Shown: positions 26,038 to 36,321 of the stretch, piece after piece
How the letters are laid out: each line of letters opens with the position of its first letter
How positions within the stretch are numbered: the stretch's first letter is position 1
Origin: Bog-756 sp963699345
GTDB lineage: Bacteria; Actinomycetota; Acidimicrobiia; Acidimicrobiales; RAAP-2
Direction: 5' to 3'
DNA: 64,000 nucleotides
Assembly (NCBI GenBank): GCA_963699345.1
Contig: CAVOTL010000005.1
Coordinates: 1,426,001-1,490,000, forward strand
The notes under the pieces: model-generated
Database searches by the model: none
The model's input: only the letters and a program-made list of their open reading frames with translations
What the model was told of the DNA's origin: nothing
Made by a program: the position numbers and the translations under genes

Positions 26038-27589
26038 ATGGGCCGCAAGATCCTCCTGGTCACCACCGACCAACAGCGCTTCGACACCCTCGCCTGCAAC
26101 GGCGGGACACTGTCCCGGACCCCGGTGGTCGACGGGCTGGCGGCCGACGGGGTGCGCTACGAGCGGGCCCACCCCCAGTCGGTGGTGTGCATGCCGTCGC
26201 GGTCGACCATCCTGACCGGCCAGCACCCGAGCACCCACGGCGTGTTCATGAACGGGGTGCCCCTGCCCCCCGACGCCCCGTCGGTGGCCGAGGTGCTCCG
26301 GTCCGCCGGCTACCGCACCGCGCTGGTCGGGAAGTCCCACTTCGAGCCGTACTTCGACCCGTTCCTCCGCTTCGAGGAGAACCTCCTGTCGACCGGAGGG
26401 CACCACCCCGCACGGAGGGTCGCGGCGCGGCTTCGAGCACCTCGAGACGGCCAGCCACGGGGCGATGGGGCCCCTCCACTACGCGCAGTGGCTGATCCAC
26501 AACCACCCCGAGGCCCTGGGCATGTACTGCCGGGCCATCGACGACCACCTCCAGGTCAGCGCGGAGGCGGGCGGGGACACCGGGGCGCCGCAGGTCAAGG
26601 TCAACCCCATCGAGCGCGGCATCTACCACACCGACTGGGTGGCCGACCGGACGATCGACTGGCTCGACTCGCTCGACGCCGGGGACGACTGGTTCTGCTG
26701 GATGAGCTTCCCCGACCCGCACCACCCGTGGGACCCGCCGGAGTCGGAGATGGGCCGCGTCGACTGGCGCGAGGTCCCGCTCCCGGCCGGCTACCCCGAG
26801 GACCGGGCCGCCCGGGAGGCGATCATCGACGACAAGCCGCGCCACTGGCGGGCCTGGTACGACGGCTCGCTCGTCTCCAACTACGAGGCGCCGGCCGACT
26901 GGGTGCCGGCCACCCTCACCCCCGACCAGGTGCGCGAGGTCAACGCCCGCAACGCCGTCGAGGTCGAGCTGATCGACGAGGCGCTCGGCCGGGTGCTCGG
27001 CCGGATCGGCGAGCGGGGCTGGGGCGACGACGTCGACGTGGTCTTCACCACCGACCACGGCGAGCTGCAGGGCGACTTCGGCTTCCTCTTCAAGGGCCCG
27101 TACCACGTGGACGCCCTCATGCGCCTCCCCCTGGTGTGGCGGCCCGCGCCCTCCTCGCGGTCCGGGGTCGACCCCACGGTCGTGCGCCGGCCGGTGGGCC
27201 TGGTCGACCTGGCGCCGACCTTCTGCGCCATCGCCGGCATCGAGCCGCCCGAGTGGATGCAGGGCCGCCCCCTGCCCGTCGACGACGCCGACGCCGAGGC
27301 CCGGGGCTTCGACAAGGTGCTCACCGAGTGGGACAGCGAGCTGTTCGGCGTCGACGTCCACCTCCGGACCATGATGCGCGACCGCTGGGTGGTCACCACG
27401 TACCGGCCCGGCACCAGCCACGACGGGACCGAGGGCGAGCTCTACGACCTGGTCGAGGACCCGCTGCAGCGCGTCAACCGGTGGGACGACCCGGCGATGC
27501 GGCCCCTCCGCGACGACCTGGTGGCCGACCTGTGGGACTCCCAGCCCGAGGTGCGGGCCGACCGCCTCTCGCTCGAGGCGCCGGTGTGA
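26038..27589 (+). CDS. Type I (formylglycine-dependent) sulfatase, one frame break
   Basis: About 516 residues of the alkaline-phosphatase superfamily. KILLVTTDQQRFDTLACNGG carries metal-binding Asp residues. VVCMPSRSTILTGQHPSTHG is the C-x-P-S-R signature whose cysteine becomes formylglycine. KSHFEPYFDP and VVFTTDHGELQGDFGF supply further active-site residues. One extra base near 26412 separates residues 1-125 from the rest. There is no signal peptide, so the enzyme is probably cytoplasmic. AAAGGAG lies 7 nt before the ATG. The stop overlaps the next gene by GTGA. Phosphonate monoester hydrolase activity is an alternative within this family. A dedicated FGE is not visible (the FGE-like domain at 11.3-11.9 kb belongs to EgtB). 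Confidence 0.88.
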
Positions 27590-28863
27590 GGATCCGGCGC
27601 CGACGCCGGGTACTGGAGCGGTCCCTGGCCGGGGGAGGACGGCGGGCCCCGACGCCTCGGCGTCCCCGCCGACGCCAGCCCGACGCCCACGATCCGGCCG
27701 GGCACCACGGTCGACGTGGTGTCCCGCACCGACCCGCTGGTGACCATGGTGGTGACCCGCGACCCGGGTGAGGTCTTCCTGCTGCGCAACGGGATGGGAG
27801 CCGAGGTGACGTGCTCGGTCGAGCGGATCGACCCCGACACCCTGGCCACGGTGGCCGACTCGGGACCCCTGGACGGTGGGCGGATGTGGCCGGGCGGCCT
27901 GGCCGCCCACGCCAACGGATCCCTCTACGTGGTCTTCGGCAACCACGCCCACAGGCTCGCCCCCGACCTCTCCCTCGAGGCGTCGGCCGAGCTCCCCCGT
28001 GACCGTCCCTACAACAGCTTCGTCATCCTCCCCGACGGGACGCTGGTGACCAAGGACTTCGCCGGCTCGCTGCCCGGGTGCACCGGTGGCCCCCGACGAG
28101 CGGGAGCCGTGCGAACTCATCGCCCTCGAACCCGACGGCCTCACCGTGATCGACCGGCTGGAACTGCCCGAGCCGTCCATCGCCCGGCTGTCGTCCGACG
28201 GCACCCACGTCTACGTGGTCGGCGACACCAGCCTCCTCCGGGTCGGCTGGGACGGCGGGTTCCGCCCCGAGCCCGATTTCCGGGCCACCTACCTGACCGC
28301 CGAGGGGCAGACCTACGGCTGGGACTGCGTGCTGGCCCTCGGCGCGGCCTGGTTCCTCGACGACGGCGACGGGTCGACCAACTTCGACGGCTCGTTCCGC
28401 GGCAAGGGGATCTCGACCAGCCCGCTGCAGCTGCTGCGGGTCGACCTGGCCGACGGATCGGTCTCGGCGGCCGCCGTGTGCGGGGCCGCCGGGGGGCTCA
28501 TCACCAACCCGCCGATCGTCGACGAGGCGCGACGCATCGCCGTCGGCTACGACAGCGGCAACGGGGTGATGGCCGCCTTCGACATCGCCGCGGACGGGGG
28601 CCTCGCACCCCCGCTGGCGACGCGACCACGACCACGCCTCCCACCTCCTCCTGCTGCCCGGGAGCGGCGCCCTCGTGACCGGCGACCACGACCGGGAGCG
28701 GATGATCGAACAGGTCGTGGTGGTCGACATCGCCACCGGTGACGAACTGGTCCGGGCCGACACCGAGGGACCGCTGCAGTCGGCGGTGTTCCCGGCGCTC
28801 GGGTGGGACGCCACCGTCTACTGGTGCTCGCTGTCCACGGTCAGCCGGCTGCGGTTCGGCTGA
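27586..28863 (+). CDS. Beta-propeller (SMP-30/PQQ-like) protein, several frame breaks
   Basis: About 425 residues of repeated four-stranded blades without a signal peptide. Examples are GEVFLLRNGMGAEVTCSVE, GRMWPGGLAAHANGSLYVVF, NSFVILPDGTLVTKDF, ARLSSDGTHVYVVGD and LLRVDLADGSVSAAAV. The GTG at 27586 overlaps the sulfatase stop by GTGA. After one extra base near 27595 the N-terminus reads sensibly (IGADAGYWSGPWPGEDGG). Further breaks lie near 28083 and 28618. I do not recognise a specific family. Coupling to the sulfatase suggests it acts on the same substrate or its product, for example as a lactonase-like or dehydrogenase-like enzyme (inference). Confidence 0.6.
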
Positions 28864-28911
28864 CGACGGCGCACCGTCGCATTCGACGTCCCGCTCCGCG
28901 GCCGACCGCAC

Positions 28912-29457
28912 TCAGTCCCGCTCGACGGTTCGCAGTCCACGTTCCGGCGTCCAGGACTCGACGAGGAGCCGGGTGCCCGCGTCGTTCGGACGGTGACGAC
29001 CACCTCGGTGATGTCGGCGACGTACATGTCGCCGTCCGGCCTCCCGCGAGCTCGTCGGCGACCGGTCCGGACCGGGGCCGCCCGGCCGGCCACGCTTCGC
29101 CTCCCCGGCCACTCGCCTCCCTGCCCTCCCGGGATCCGAGGTCGAGGACCAGGGCGAGGGCCGGAACCGAGGGTACCGCTGGAGCCAGGTCCGATCCCTT
29201 GCGGCGGCCGCCATCGTCATGGATCCGAACCGGAGATCGCCGTCGGTGAACTCGCACTCGATCCCGGAGCCTGCGCCGGTAGACGGGCTCGGAGTACGGC
29301 AGGGTGACGGTCAGCGTCCATCGCCGTGACGCGTGGCGGCGATGACGACCAGGCCCAGCCATCCGAGCGGACCGGCCAGGACGAGCAGCCAGGCGAGCCC
29401 CAGGCCGGTCCGGTCCTCCATCGCCTGGGCGAAGGTGAGGACATCGTCGGTCACCAC
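28912..29457 (-). CDS. Unrecognised small membrane-anchored protein, several frame breaks
   Basis: Pieces in three frames form one protein of about 180 residues. A short start (VVTDDVLTFAQAMEDRTGL) leads into one transmembrane helix (GLAWLLVLAGPLGWLGLVVI). A beta-rich exterior part follows (WTLTVTLPYSEPVY, then CEFTDGDLRFGSMTMAAA, DMYVADITEVVVTVR) with the end GTRLLVESWTPERGLRTVERD. Each piece has normal amino-acid composition only in its own frame, which is why I join them. No family recognised. It is convergent with the propeller gene and lies 170 bp downstream of coaX on the same strand. Confidence 0.45.
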
Positions 29458-29628
29458 GCGTCGATCACGGAGACCGGGGTAAGGGTGCCAGGACCGCCTG
29501 GTCCACGAACACACGTCACGTTCGCCATCCCGGGACATCCTTCGGGTCGCTCGGTCGAAGTCTCCCCGCCGCAGGCTACGCCGACTCGGTGCCGGCCGTG
29601 CGGGTCGGACGACCAGCGGGACGGCGCC

Positions 29629-30453
29629 TCAGGACGGGGGGACGTTGCGTTCGAAGATGATGCGCAGTCCGTGCAGCGTGAGCCACGGCTCGACGTACTC
29701 GATCTCGTCGGAGTAGGGCGAGATCAGCTCGGACAGGCCGCCGGTGGCCACCACCGTGCACCCGCTCAGCACCGCCGCGAACCGCCGGCACAGGCCGTCG
29801 ACCTGGCCGGCGAACCCGTAGAGGGCGCCGGACTGGATCGACTCGACCGTCGACTTGCCGATGACGCTGCGGGGCTCGACCAGCTCCACCCGCCGCAGGG
29901 CGGCGGCGTGGGCGAACAGGGCGTCGAGGCTGATGGCCACGCCCGGGGTGATGGCCCCGCCCAGGTACTCGCCGGCCTCCGAGATGGCGTCGAACGTGGT
30001 GGCCGTCCCCAGGTCGACGACCACGCAGGGACCGCCGAAGAGGTCGTAGGCCCCGACCGCGTTGGCGATCCGGTCCGCACCGACCTCCTTCGGGTTGTCG
30101 TAGAGGATCGGCATGCCGCTCTTGACCCCCGGCTCCAGCACCACGGCCGGCACGTCGAACCAGCGGGACGCCATCTGGCGGAGGTTGGCGGTGACCAGCG
30201 GCACCGACGAGGTCACCGCGATGCCCGACACCGCCCGGTCGATGTCGAGGCCGTTGAGGTCGAGCAGCTGGGTCAGGAGCAGCGCGTGCTCGTCCGCGGT
30301 CCGGACGTCGACCGTCGACAGGCGCCAGTGGTGGGCCAGGCCGACCGGCTCCGTGCCGTCGCGGGGCACGGACTCGTCGACGGGCGCCGTCGGGTCGTCG
30401 GCGAAGAGCCCGACGACCGTCTCGGTGTTCCCCACGTCGATGGCAAGCAGCAT
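29629..30453 (-). CDS. coaX: Type III pantothenate kinase
   Basis: 274 residues of the ASKHA fold, phosphorylating pantothenate in the first step of CoA synthesis. LLAIDVGNTETVVGLF is the phosphate-binding loop. GADRIANAVGAYDLFG, VVVDLGTATTFDAI and LGGAITPGVAISLDAL are the other hallmark segments, and VVATGGLSELI closes the nucleotide site. Intact frame; AAAGGAA precedes the ATG. It is the last gene of the cofactor operon, 38 bp after nadC. The window also encodes panC and a candidate ketopantoate reductase, so CoA precursor supply is grouped here. Confidence 0.95.
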   Translation of the reverse strand: MLLAIDVGNTETVVGLFADDPTAPVDESVPRDGTEPVGLAHHWRLSTVDVRTADEHALLLTQLLDLNGLDIDRAVSGIAVTSSVPLVTANLRQMASRWFDVPAVVLEPGVKSGMPILYDNPKEVGADRIANAVGAYDLFGGPCVVVDLGTATTFDAISEAGEYLGGAITPGVAISLDALFAHAAALRRVELVEPRSVIGKSTVESIQSGALYGFAGQVDGLCRRFAAVLSGCTVVATGGLSELISPYSDEIEYVEPWLTLHGLRIIFERNVPPS

Positions 30454-30491
30454 GGTGTTCCTTTCGGAGGAGGCGTCCGGCCGGTGGCCGG

Positions 30492-31398
30492 TCAGTCGCG
30501 CAGGTCGAGGCCGAGGTCGAGCACCGGGCGCCGAATGGGTCAGGGCCCCGGCCGACAGCAGGTCGGCGCCCGGCGGCGGCCAGGGCCGGGGCGGAGGCGA
30601 GCGTCACCCCGCCCGACACCTCGACCAGCACCGGCGGCGCCGGCGGCCGCCACGCGGGCCACCGCCTCGCGCACGGCGTCGGGGTCCATGTTGTCGAGCA
30701 GCACGACGGTGGCGCCGGCGGCCACCGCCTCGTCCACCTGGTCGAGCCGGTCGCACTCCACCTCGATCATGCGACCGGGCCACTGGGCGCGGGCCCGGCC
30801 CACCGCCTCGGTGATGGTGGCCCCGCCCAGGTGGTTGTCCTTCACCAGCACGCGCCTCGGAGAGGTTGCCCCGGTGGTTGTGGCCGCCGCCGGCCCGGAC
30901 GGCGGCCTTCTCCAGGGCCCGCAGGCCCGGCGTGGTCTTGCGGGTGTCGAGGACCCGGGTGGTCGGGTTGGCCGCCTGCACGGCGTCGACGTAGGCCCGG
31001 GTCAGGGTGGCCACTCCCGACAGGTGGCCGAGGAAGTTGAGCGCCGTCCGCTCGGCGGTGAGGATCGAGCGCAGCGGCCCCTCCACCGTGGCCACGACGT
31101 CACCCGGCGCCACCGTCGACCCGTCGGGCCGGTTCCAGGTGACCGACACGGCGGGGTCGATCTGGGCGAACGCCTCGACGGCGCAGGCGCGCCCGGCCAC
31201 CACGCCGTCGGCCCGGCTCACGACGTCCACGGTGGCCCGACGGTCGGCCGCGATCAGCCCGGCCGTCAGGTCGCCGAGGGGCAGCACGTCCTCGGCGATG
31301 GCCCGGGCCACGGCGTCCACCACGGCAATCCGGGGCGGGTCGAGCACCGGGGACCACTCGGCCGCGCCGGACGGGGTCGAGGTCGGGGGCGGCGTCAC
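30492..31398 (-). CDS. nadC: Nicotinate-nucleotide pyrophosphorylase (quinolinate phosphoribosyltransferase), frame breaks
   Basis: About 300 residues converting quinolinate and PRPP to nicotinate mononucleotide. EDVLPLGDLTAGLI at the N-terminus, RTALNFLGHLSGVATLT, RVLDTRKTTPGLRALEK with the catalytic RKT, GGGHNHRGNLSE and VLVKDNHLGGATI are all present. VECDRLDQVDEAVAAGA, LLDNMDP and EVSGGVTL complete the barrel. Extra bases lie near 30853, 30633 and 30575. The GTG start overlaps the nadB stop by GTGA. The last segment ends SAPVLDLGLDLRD before coaX. Confidence 0.92.
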
Positions 31399-33124
31399 GG
31401 GCGCGGCTGCCCGGCCGGGTCCGGCCCCGGGTCACCGGCGGCGGAGGAGAGCACCGTCCGCCCGCCGGCGGTGTGGACGATCCGGCACCGCCAGGCATCC
31501 GAGCGCCTCGGGAAGTCGCTCCGGGCGTGCGCCCCGCGGGTCTCGGTCCGCAGGGTGGCCGAGGCCAGCACGCTCCTGGCCGCGGTGACGAGGTTGGCCA
31601 GCTCGCCCGACGGCCCGGTCGCGTGGCCGCGGGCACGATGCCGGACACCTCGTCCACGGTCCGGGCCGCATCGGCCAGCGAGCCGGCGCTGCGCACCACC
31701 CCCGCCCCGTCGGTCATCGCCCGCTGCAACAGGTCCCGGTACTTGGCGACGTCGTGGTGGTCGCCGGCGCCACCGTCGCCGACGCCGGTACCGGCCCTGA
31801 CCGGCCCCGCCGGTCCGCGTCGGGCGCCCGGGTGCGGTCACCGCCGCCGACCTCGGTGACCGTGCCCTCGAGCAGCGGGGTCAGGACACCGGTGGCGGTG
31901 GGCCCGTCGCCCCCGCCGAGGATCGTCTCGGCCAGCCGGGCGCCGAAGACCATGCCCTCGAGCAGCGAGTTCGAGGCGAGCCGGTTGGCCCCGTGGACGC
32001 CCGTGCAGGCCACCTCGCCCGCCGCCCACAGGCCGGGCAGGGCCGTCGCCCCCCACAGGTCGGTGAGCACCCCGCCGGACAGGTAGTGGGCGGCCGGGGC
32101 GATCGGGAGCCAGTCGGTCGACGGGTCGAGGCCGATGGCGGCCAGCGAGGCGCTGATGGTCGGGAACCGCGAGTCGAACGAGTCGAGGCCGGTGGCGTCG
32201 AGCCACAGGCTCTCCACCCCCTGGGCGTGCATGCGCTCGGCCATGGCCCGGCTCACCACGTCGCGCGGGGCCAGCTCGTCCACGAACCGCTCGCCCCGGG
32301 CGTCGCGCAGCAGGGCGCCGTGGCCCCGCAGCGCCTCGGACAGCAGTGGGCGGGGCATGGCCGGATGGTGCAGGGCCGTCGGGTGGAACTGCATGAACTC
32401 GACGTCGGCCACGGGGACCCCGGCCCGCAGGGCCATGGCCAGGCCGTCGCCGGTGGCCTCGGCCGGGTTGGTGGTGACCGCGAACACCTGGCCGGCGCCC
32501 CCGGTGGCCAGGACCGTGTGGGTGGCCCGCACCTCGACGCGGCGTCCGTCGGTGTCGAGGGCCACCACGCCCCGGCACCGGCCGTCCTCCACCACCAGGT
32601 CCAGGGCGAACCACTCCTCGAGCACGGCGGCGGCCGAGGCCCGGGTGGCGTCGACCAGGGCCCGCTCGACCTCGGCGCCGGTCGCCGCCCCGCCGGCGTG
32701 GACGACCCGGGCCGTCGAGTGCCCCCCTCGCGGGCCAGGGCCAGGGCCCCGCCGGGCTGGCGGTCGAAGACCGCCCCCATGGCGATGAGCTGCGTGGACC
32801 CGGGCGGGCCCCTCGTCGACCAGGACCCGCACGGCGTCGACGTCGCACAGACCGACCCCGGCGGCCAGGGTGTCGGCCAGGTGGAGGTCGGTCGAGTCCT
32901 CGTCGCCGCCCAGCACGGCGGCCACGCCGCCCTGGGCCCACCGGGTGGCCGACTGGGACAGTTCGGCCTTGGTGAGCACCCCGACCCGCAGGCCGCCGAC
33001 CGTCGCCGTCGCGACCGGCGGCCCGCAGCGGCGCGGCCAGCCGCACCGCCGCCGACAGTCCGGCGACGCCGCTGCCCAGCACCAGGACGTCGAGCGTCCC
33101 GGAGGGCAGTTGGGCGGTGCTCAC
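31395..33124 (-). CDS. nadB: L-aspartate oxidase, many frame breaks
   Basis: A FAD enzyme of about 570 residues oxidising aspartate to iminoaspartate for NAD synthesis. VLVLGSGVAGLSAAVRL is the dinucleotide motif; LSQSATRWAQGGVAAVLG follows. VEFMQFHPTALHHP and the FAD-site HGANRLASNSLLEGMVFGARLA are diagnostic. The C-terminal helical domain is recognisable in pieces (MTDGAGVVRSAGSLADA, ELANLVTAARSVLASA). At least five extra bases (near 33020, 32815, 32728, 31760 and 31625). The GTG at 33124 overlaps the panC stop, and the 3' end overlaps nadC, both by GTGA. nadA is not in the window. Confidence 0.9.
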
Positions 33125-34014
33125 CGGCGGGCCGGGGATCGAGGTTGTCGATGAGGCGGACCGGGCCCACCCGGGCGGCGACGAGCAGACGCAGCGGCCC
33201 GGCCGAGCCGGCGTCCACCGGCTCGAGGTCGTCGGCGCCGACCAGGACGGCGTAGTCGAGGTCCACCAGCGGCTCCTCCGGCCACCACCGCGGCCATGGC
33301 CGCCTCGACGGCTCGGCGCGTCGGCCGCCCGAGGCGAAGGCGGCCGACCCGGCGGCCAGGGCCCGCGAGAGGCAGACGGCGGCCGAGCGCTCGGCGGGCG
33401 AGAGCCGGGCGTTCCGGCTCGACATGGCCAGGCCGTCGGGCTCGCGCACGATCGGCGCACCCCACGACCTCCGCGGGCAGCGACAGGTCGCGGGCCAACC
33501 GGCGCACCACGGCGAGCTGCTGGAAGTCCTTCTCGCCGAAGTAGGTGCGGCACCGACCCGCCGCCGACAGGAACTTGGTCACCACCGTGGCCACCCCGTC
33601 GAAGTGGCCCGGCCGGGACGCCCCCTCCCAGCGGTCGACCAGCGAGCGGACGGTCACCGTGGTGGCCGGCGGCCGGGGCCAGTCCGGGTACATCTCCTCC
33701 ACCGACGGCGCGAACACCAGGTCACAGCCGGCTCGCGCGGGCCACCGCCAGGTCGGCCTCCAGGGTGCGCGGGTAGTTGGCCAGGTCGGCGGCCTCGGCG
33801 AACTGGGTCGGGTTCACGAACAGCGTGAGGGCGACCACGTCGCACTCGTCGGCCGCCCGTCGCATCAGCGACGCGTGCCCTTCGTGGAGCGCGCCCATGG
33901 TGAGCACCAGGCCGACCGTGCGACCGGCCCGACGCTCCTCGTCGAGACGCGACGAGAACTCGTCCAGCGCAGCCGGTCACCACCACGGTCGGGGGCGGTG
34001 GAGGTGGGGCTCAC
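33121..34014 (-). CDS. panC: Pantothenate synthetase (pantoate-beta-alanine ligase), frame breaks
   Basis: About 290 residues. LTMGALHEGHASLMRRA carries the HxGH nucleotide motif, and LFVNPTQFAEAADLANYPRT is the pantoate site. VVTKFLSAAGRCRTYFGEKDFQQL and MSSRNARLSPAER (KMSKS-like) follow, with a C-terminal domain ending RLIDNLDP. Extra bases lie near 34000, 33975, 33730, 33465 and 33285. GTG 34014 overlaps the DUF2520 stop by GTGA; the stop overlaps nadB likewise. It catalyses ATP-dependent joining of pantoate and beta-alanine. panB and panD are not visible in this window. Confidence 0.9.
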
Positions 34015-34829
34015 GCCACCTGCTCGGCGGCGGCCGTGCCGACCACGCCGAAGGACAGCTGGCCGGAGAGCTCGAGCGCGTCGGAGTCGAGCTCGGCGGC
34101 CGTGTCCAGCGAGAGCCGACGGGCCAGCGCCACCATGGCGTCGTACCCGGCGAGCTCGGTGCGGTGGGCCGGCATCCCGGCGATGCTGCTGCGGTGGCGC
34201 TCCACCGTCTCCCAGTCGCCACGGGCGGCGGGCCCGGTGAGCGCCTGGCGGGGACCGAGGGCGAACGCGTCCTCGCTGGCCGCCCGCATCAGGCCGGCGA
34301 AGGCGGTCAGCGGCAGCCCGGCGGTGGCGGCCACGCGCTCGACCTGGCCCATCAGGGCGACCAGGTGGTTGGCGGCGATCACCGCGGCCGCGTGGTAGGC
34401 GGCACGGTCGGCGTCGGCCACCTCGACGACGTCACCCCCGAGGTCCTCGGCCACCGCCCGCGTCACCGGGTCGCCGGCCACCGTCAGGGTCACCCCGGAG
34501 CGCAGCCGCTCGGCGCCGATGGCCGGGTTGGGCAGCGGCACCAGGGGGTGCAGCGAGCCCCGGCGGGCGTGCCCGGCCAGGACGTCGAGCCCCAGCGAGC
34601 CGGACAGGTGGACCACCACGGTGGTGGCCACCGGACGGACCTGGGCCGCCACCTCGGCCACGACGTCGTCGGGCGTGGCGATGAAGAGGATGTCGACACC
34701 GCGGGCGGCGTCGACCGGTGACCGGTCCCGTCCCCACGCCCCCAGCGAGCGGTAGCCCCCGACAGCCTCGAGGGCTGCCATCAACGACAGGCCGGCACGG
34801 CCCGGCCCGAGTACACGGAATGTGGTCAC
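34011..34829 (-). CDS. Rossmann-like/DUF2520 reductase, candidate ketopantoate reductase
   Basis: 272 residues, intact. RVLGPGRAGLSLMAAL is a GxGxxG-like NADP site. The Rossmann half continues with DILFIATPDDVVAEVAAQV and VVVHLSGSLGLDVLAGHARRGSLHPL (split). A helical DUF2520 half (AAYHAAAVIAANHLVALMGQVE) resembles the second domain of PanE and other 6PGDH-fold reductases. It overlaps panC by GTGA, so a role in pantoate formation is a reasonable inference, since no classical panE is seen here. A prephenate/pyrroline-carboxylate-type reductase is an alternative. It follows folK in the cofactor operon. Confidence 0.75.
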   Translation of the reverse strand: MTTFRVLGPGRAGLSLMAALEAVGGYRSLGAWGRDRSPVDAARGVDILFIATPDDVVAEVAAQVRPVATTVVVHLSGSLGLDVLAGHARRGSLHPLVPLPNPAIGAERLRSGVTLTVAGDPVTRAVAEDLGGDVVEVADADRAAYHAAAVIAANHLVALMGQVERVAATAGLPLTAFAGLMRAASEDAFALGPRQALTGPAARGDWETVERHRSSIAGMPAHRTELAGYDAMVALARRLSLDTAAELDSDALELSGQLSFGVVGTAAAEQVA

Positions 34830-34902
34830 GAGACCCCTTTCGACGTTCCGGCCCTCGAGGGTGCCGGTCGCTACAGGAACTCCTGGAACTGCTGCTCAGA
34901 GA

Positions 34903-35399
34903 CTACCCACGACGCCGCACCTCGCCGCCAGCGGTCCCGAGATCGGCCTCGCTGACCAGGTCGGGGGCGAGTTCGGCCAGCGGGGCCAGCACGAAGCGGC
35001 GCTCGCGCCAGCGGGGGTGCGGCAGGGTGAGCACGGGGTCGTCGAGGGTGACCCCGTCGATCCACACGCACGTCGACGTCGAGGGTCCGGGGACCCCACC
35101 GGACCGTCCGCACCCGGTGGGCCGCCGCCTCCAGGCGATGGCACTGCTCGAGCAGCCGGTAGGGGTCGACGGCCTCGGGCACGGCCAGCTCCACCACCAG
35201 GTTGAGGTACGCGCCCTGGTCCTCGGGGCCGCCGACCGGATCGGTCTCGTAGACACCGGGAGACGGCGGTGACGGCGGGGGTGCTGCCGGCCCGCAGCTG
35301 GTCCACGGCCCGGCGCAGATGGGCCCGACGGTCGCCCAGGTTCGAGCCGAGCGACAGGAAGGCCCGGCGGGTGGGCTGCTCGGTCGACGGGGCGGTCAC
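34903..35399 (-). CDS. folK: HPPK, 6-hydroxymethyl-7,8-dihydropterin pyrophosphokinase, frame breaks
   Basis: About 163 residues transferring pyrophosphate from ATP to the pterin alcohol. FLSLGSNLGDRRAHLRRAVD opens the protein. LNLVVELAVPEAVDPYRLLE and the signature VRWGPRTLDVDV with its metal-binding aspartates follow, then LTLPHPRWRERRFVLAPLAEL. Extra bases lie near 35255 and 35073. GTG 35399 overlaps the folB stop by GTGA. The stop at 34903 (end GGEVRRRG) is preferred; one frame continues to 34871. Confidence 0.9.
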
Positions 35400-35780
35400 C
35401 GGGTGCGGGCCACCCGGACCCCCACGGTGTCGATGTCGACGGCCAGCGGGGGCCGCAGTTTGCGGAGGGTGACGCTCACCCCCCGGATCCGGTGGTCGAC
35501 GTCCAGGACGGCGTCGGCCACGTGCCAGGCGAGGGCCTCGAGCAGGGCGAAGGAGCGGGCGCCGGACACCGTGGCCGCCACGACGTCGGCGACGGATCCG
35601 TAGTCGACGGTGTCGGCCAGCGCGTCGGACACCCCGGCGGGGCGGAGGTCGACGTCGAGGTCGAGGTCGACCTCGAACGGCTGGGCCCGCTCCTGCTCCT
35701 CGGCCAGGACCCCGTGGGTGCCGACGCACCGCAGGCCCGCGCAGCTCGATGCGGTCGCCCGCACCGTCCGCCCCGGCCAT
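35396..35780 (-). CDS. folB: Dihydroneopterin aldolase, one frame break
   Basis: About 127 residues of the T-fold. GDRIELRGLRCVGTHGVLAEEQ, joined after removing one extra base near 35740, carries the family start. PFEVDLDLDVDL, DTVDYGSVADVVAATV and FALLEALAWHVADAVL with the catalytic region follow, and the end is VSVTLRKLRPPLAVDIDTVGV. It converts dihydroneopterin to hydroxymethyl-dihydropterin. The ATG 35780 shares one base with the upstream stop, and folK is coupled downstream by GTGA. Confidence 0.92.
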
Positions 35781-36321
35781 CAGGCCGACTGGGACGAGCC
35801 GGTGTCGGGTTGGCCCGTGACCGGGGTGAGCTGACCGGCCTCGGCCACCAGCTCGCGTCCGGCGGGACCCATGGGGTGCCCGGTCAGGTGCTCCAGCGCC
35901 GTGACGGCCTGGGGACCCGACGGCAGCCGGCACGACCACAGCAGGTAGCCGGCGACCACGCCCGAGACGCGGTCCCCGAGCTCCTCCTGGTGGATGAGGA
36001 TCCGCTCGCCCGCGGCCAGCCGACCGTGGACGTCGCGGTAGACGTCGGCGAGGATGCCCCGCACGTCGCCCGCCGGGGGCAGCGGGTAGTGCACGCTGGC
36101 CAGCGACTTCTCCTCGTAGGCCTGCAGGTTGTGGGAGGACGGCAGGAGCGAGATCACCCGGTCGAAGCCCTGGACCTGGAGCCAGATGATCTCCTCCTGG
36201 CGGCGCACCTTGCGGTGGTTGGGCGCGAAGCCCCCCGGGCCGCTCGCTCATCGCCAGCCGGTCCTTGATGACCCAGGTGAAGTTCCGCGGCGGGATGCCC
36301 TGCTGCCCACTTGCCCTTCAC
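35780..36321 (-). CDS. Protein-tyrosine-phosphatase-like protein with degenerate active site, folate operon
   Basis: About 178 residues. The N-terminal part (VKGKWAAG, then IPPRNFTWVIKDRLAMSERPGG after one extra base near 36300) resembles small dual-specificity phosphatases, as does the core (LQVQGFDRVISLLPSSHNLQAY, VHYPLPPAGD, LADVYRDVHGRLAAGERILIH). The P-loop position reads HQEELGDR: the HCx5R spacing is exact, but the catalytic cysteine is glutamine. I therefore expect a non-catalytic, perhaps phosphate- or pterin-binding protein. It overlaps folP by GTGA and touches folB, so it is translated with the folate enzymes. I recognise the fold, not a named family. Confidence 0.6.
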
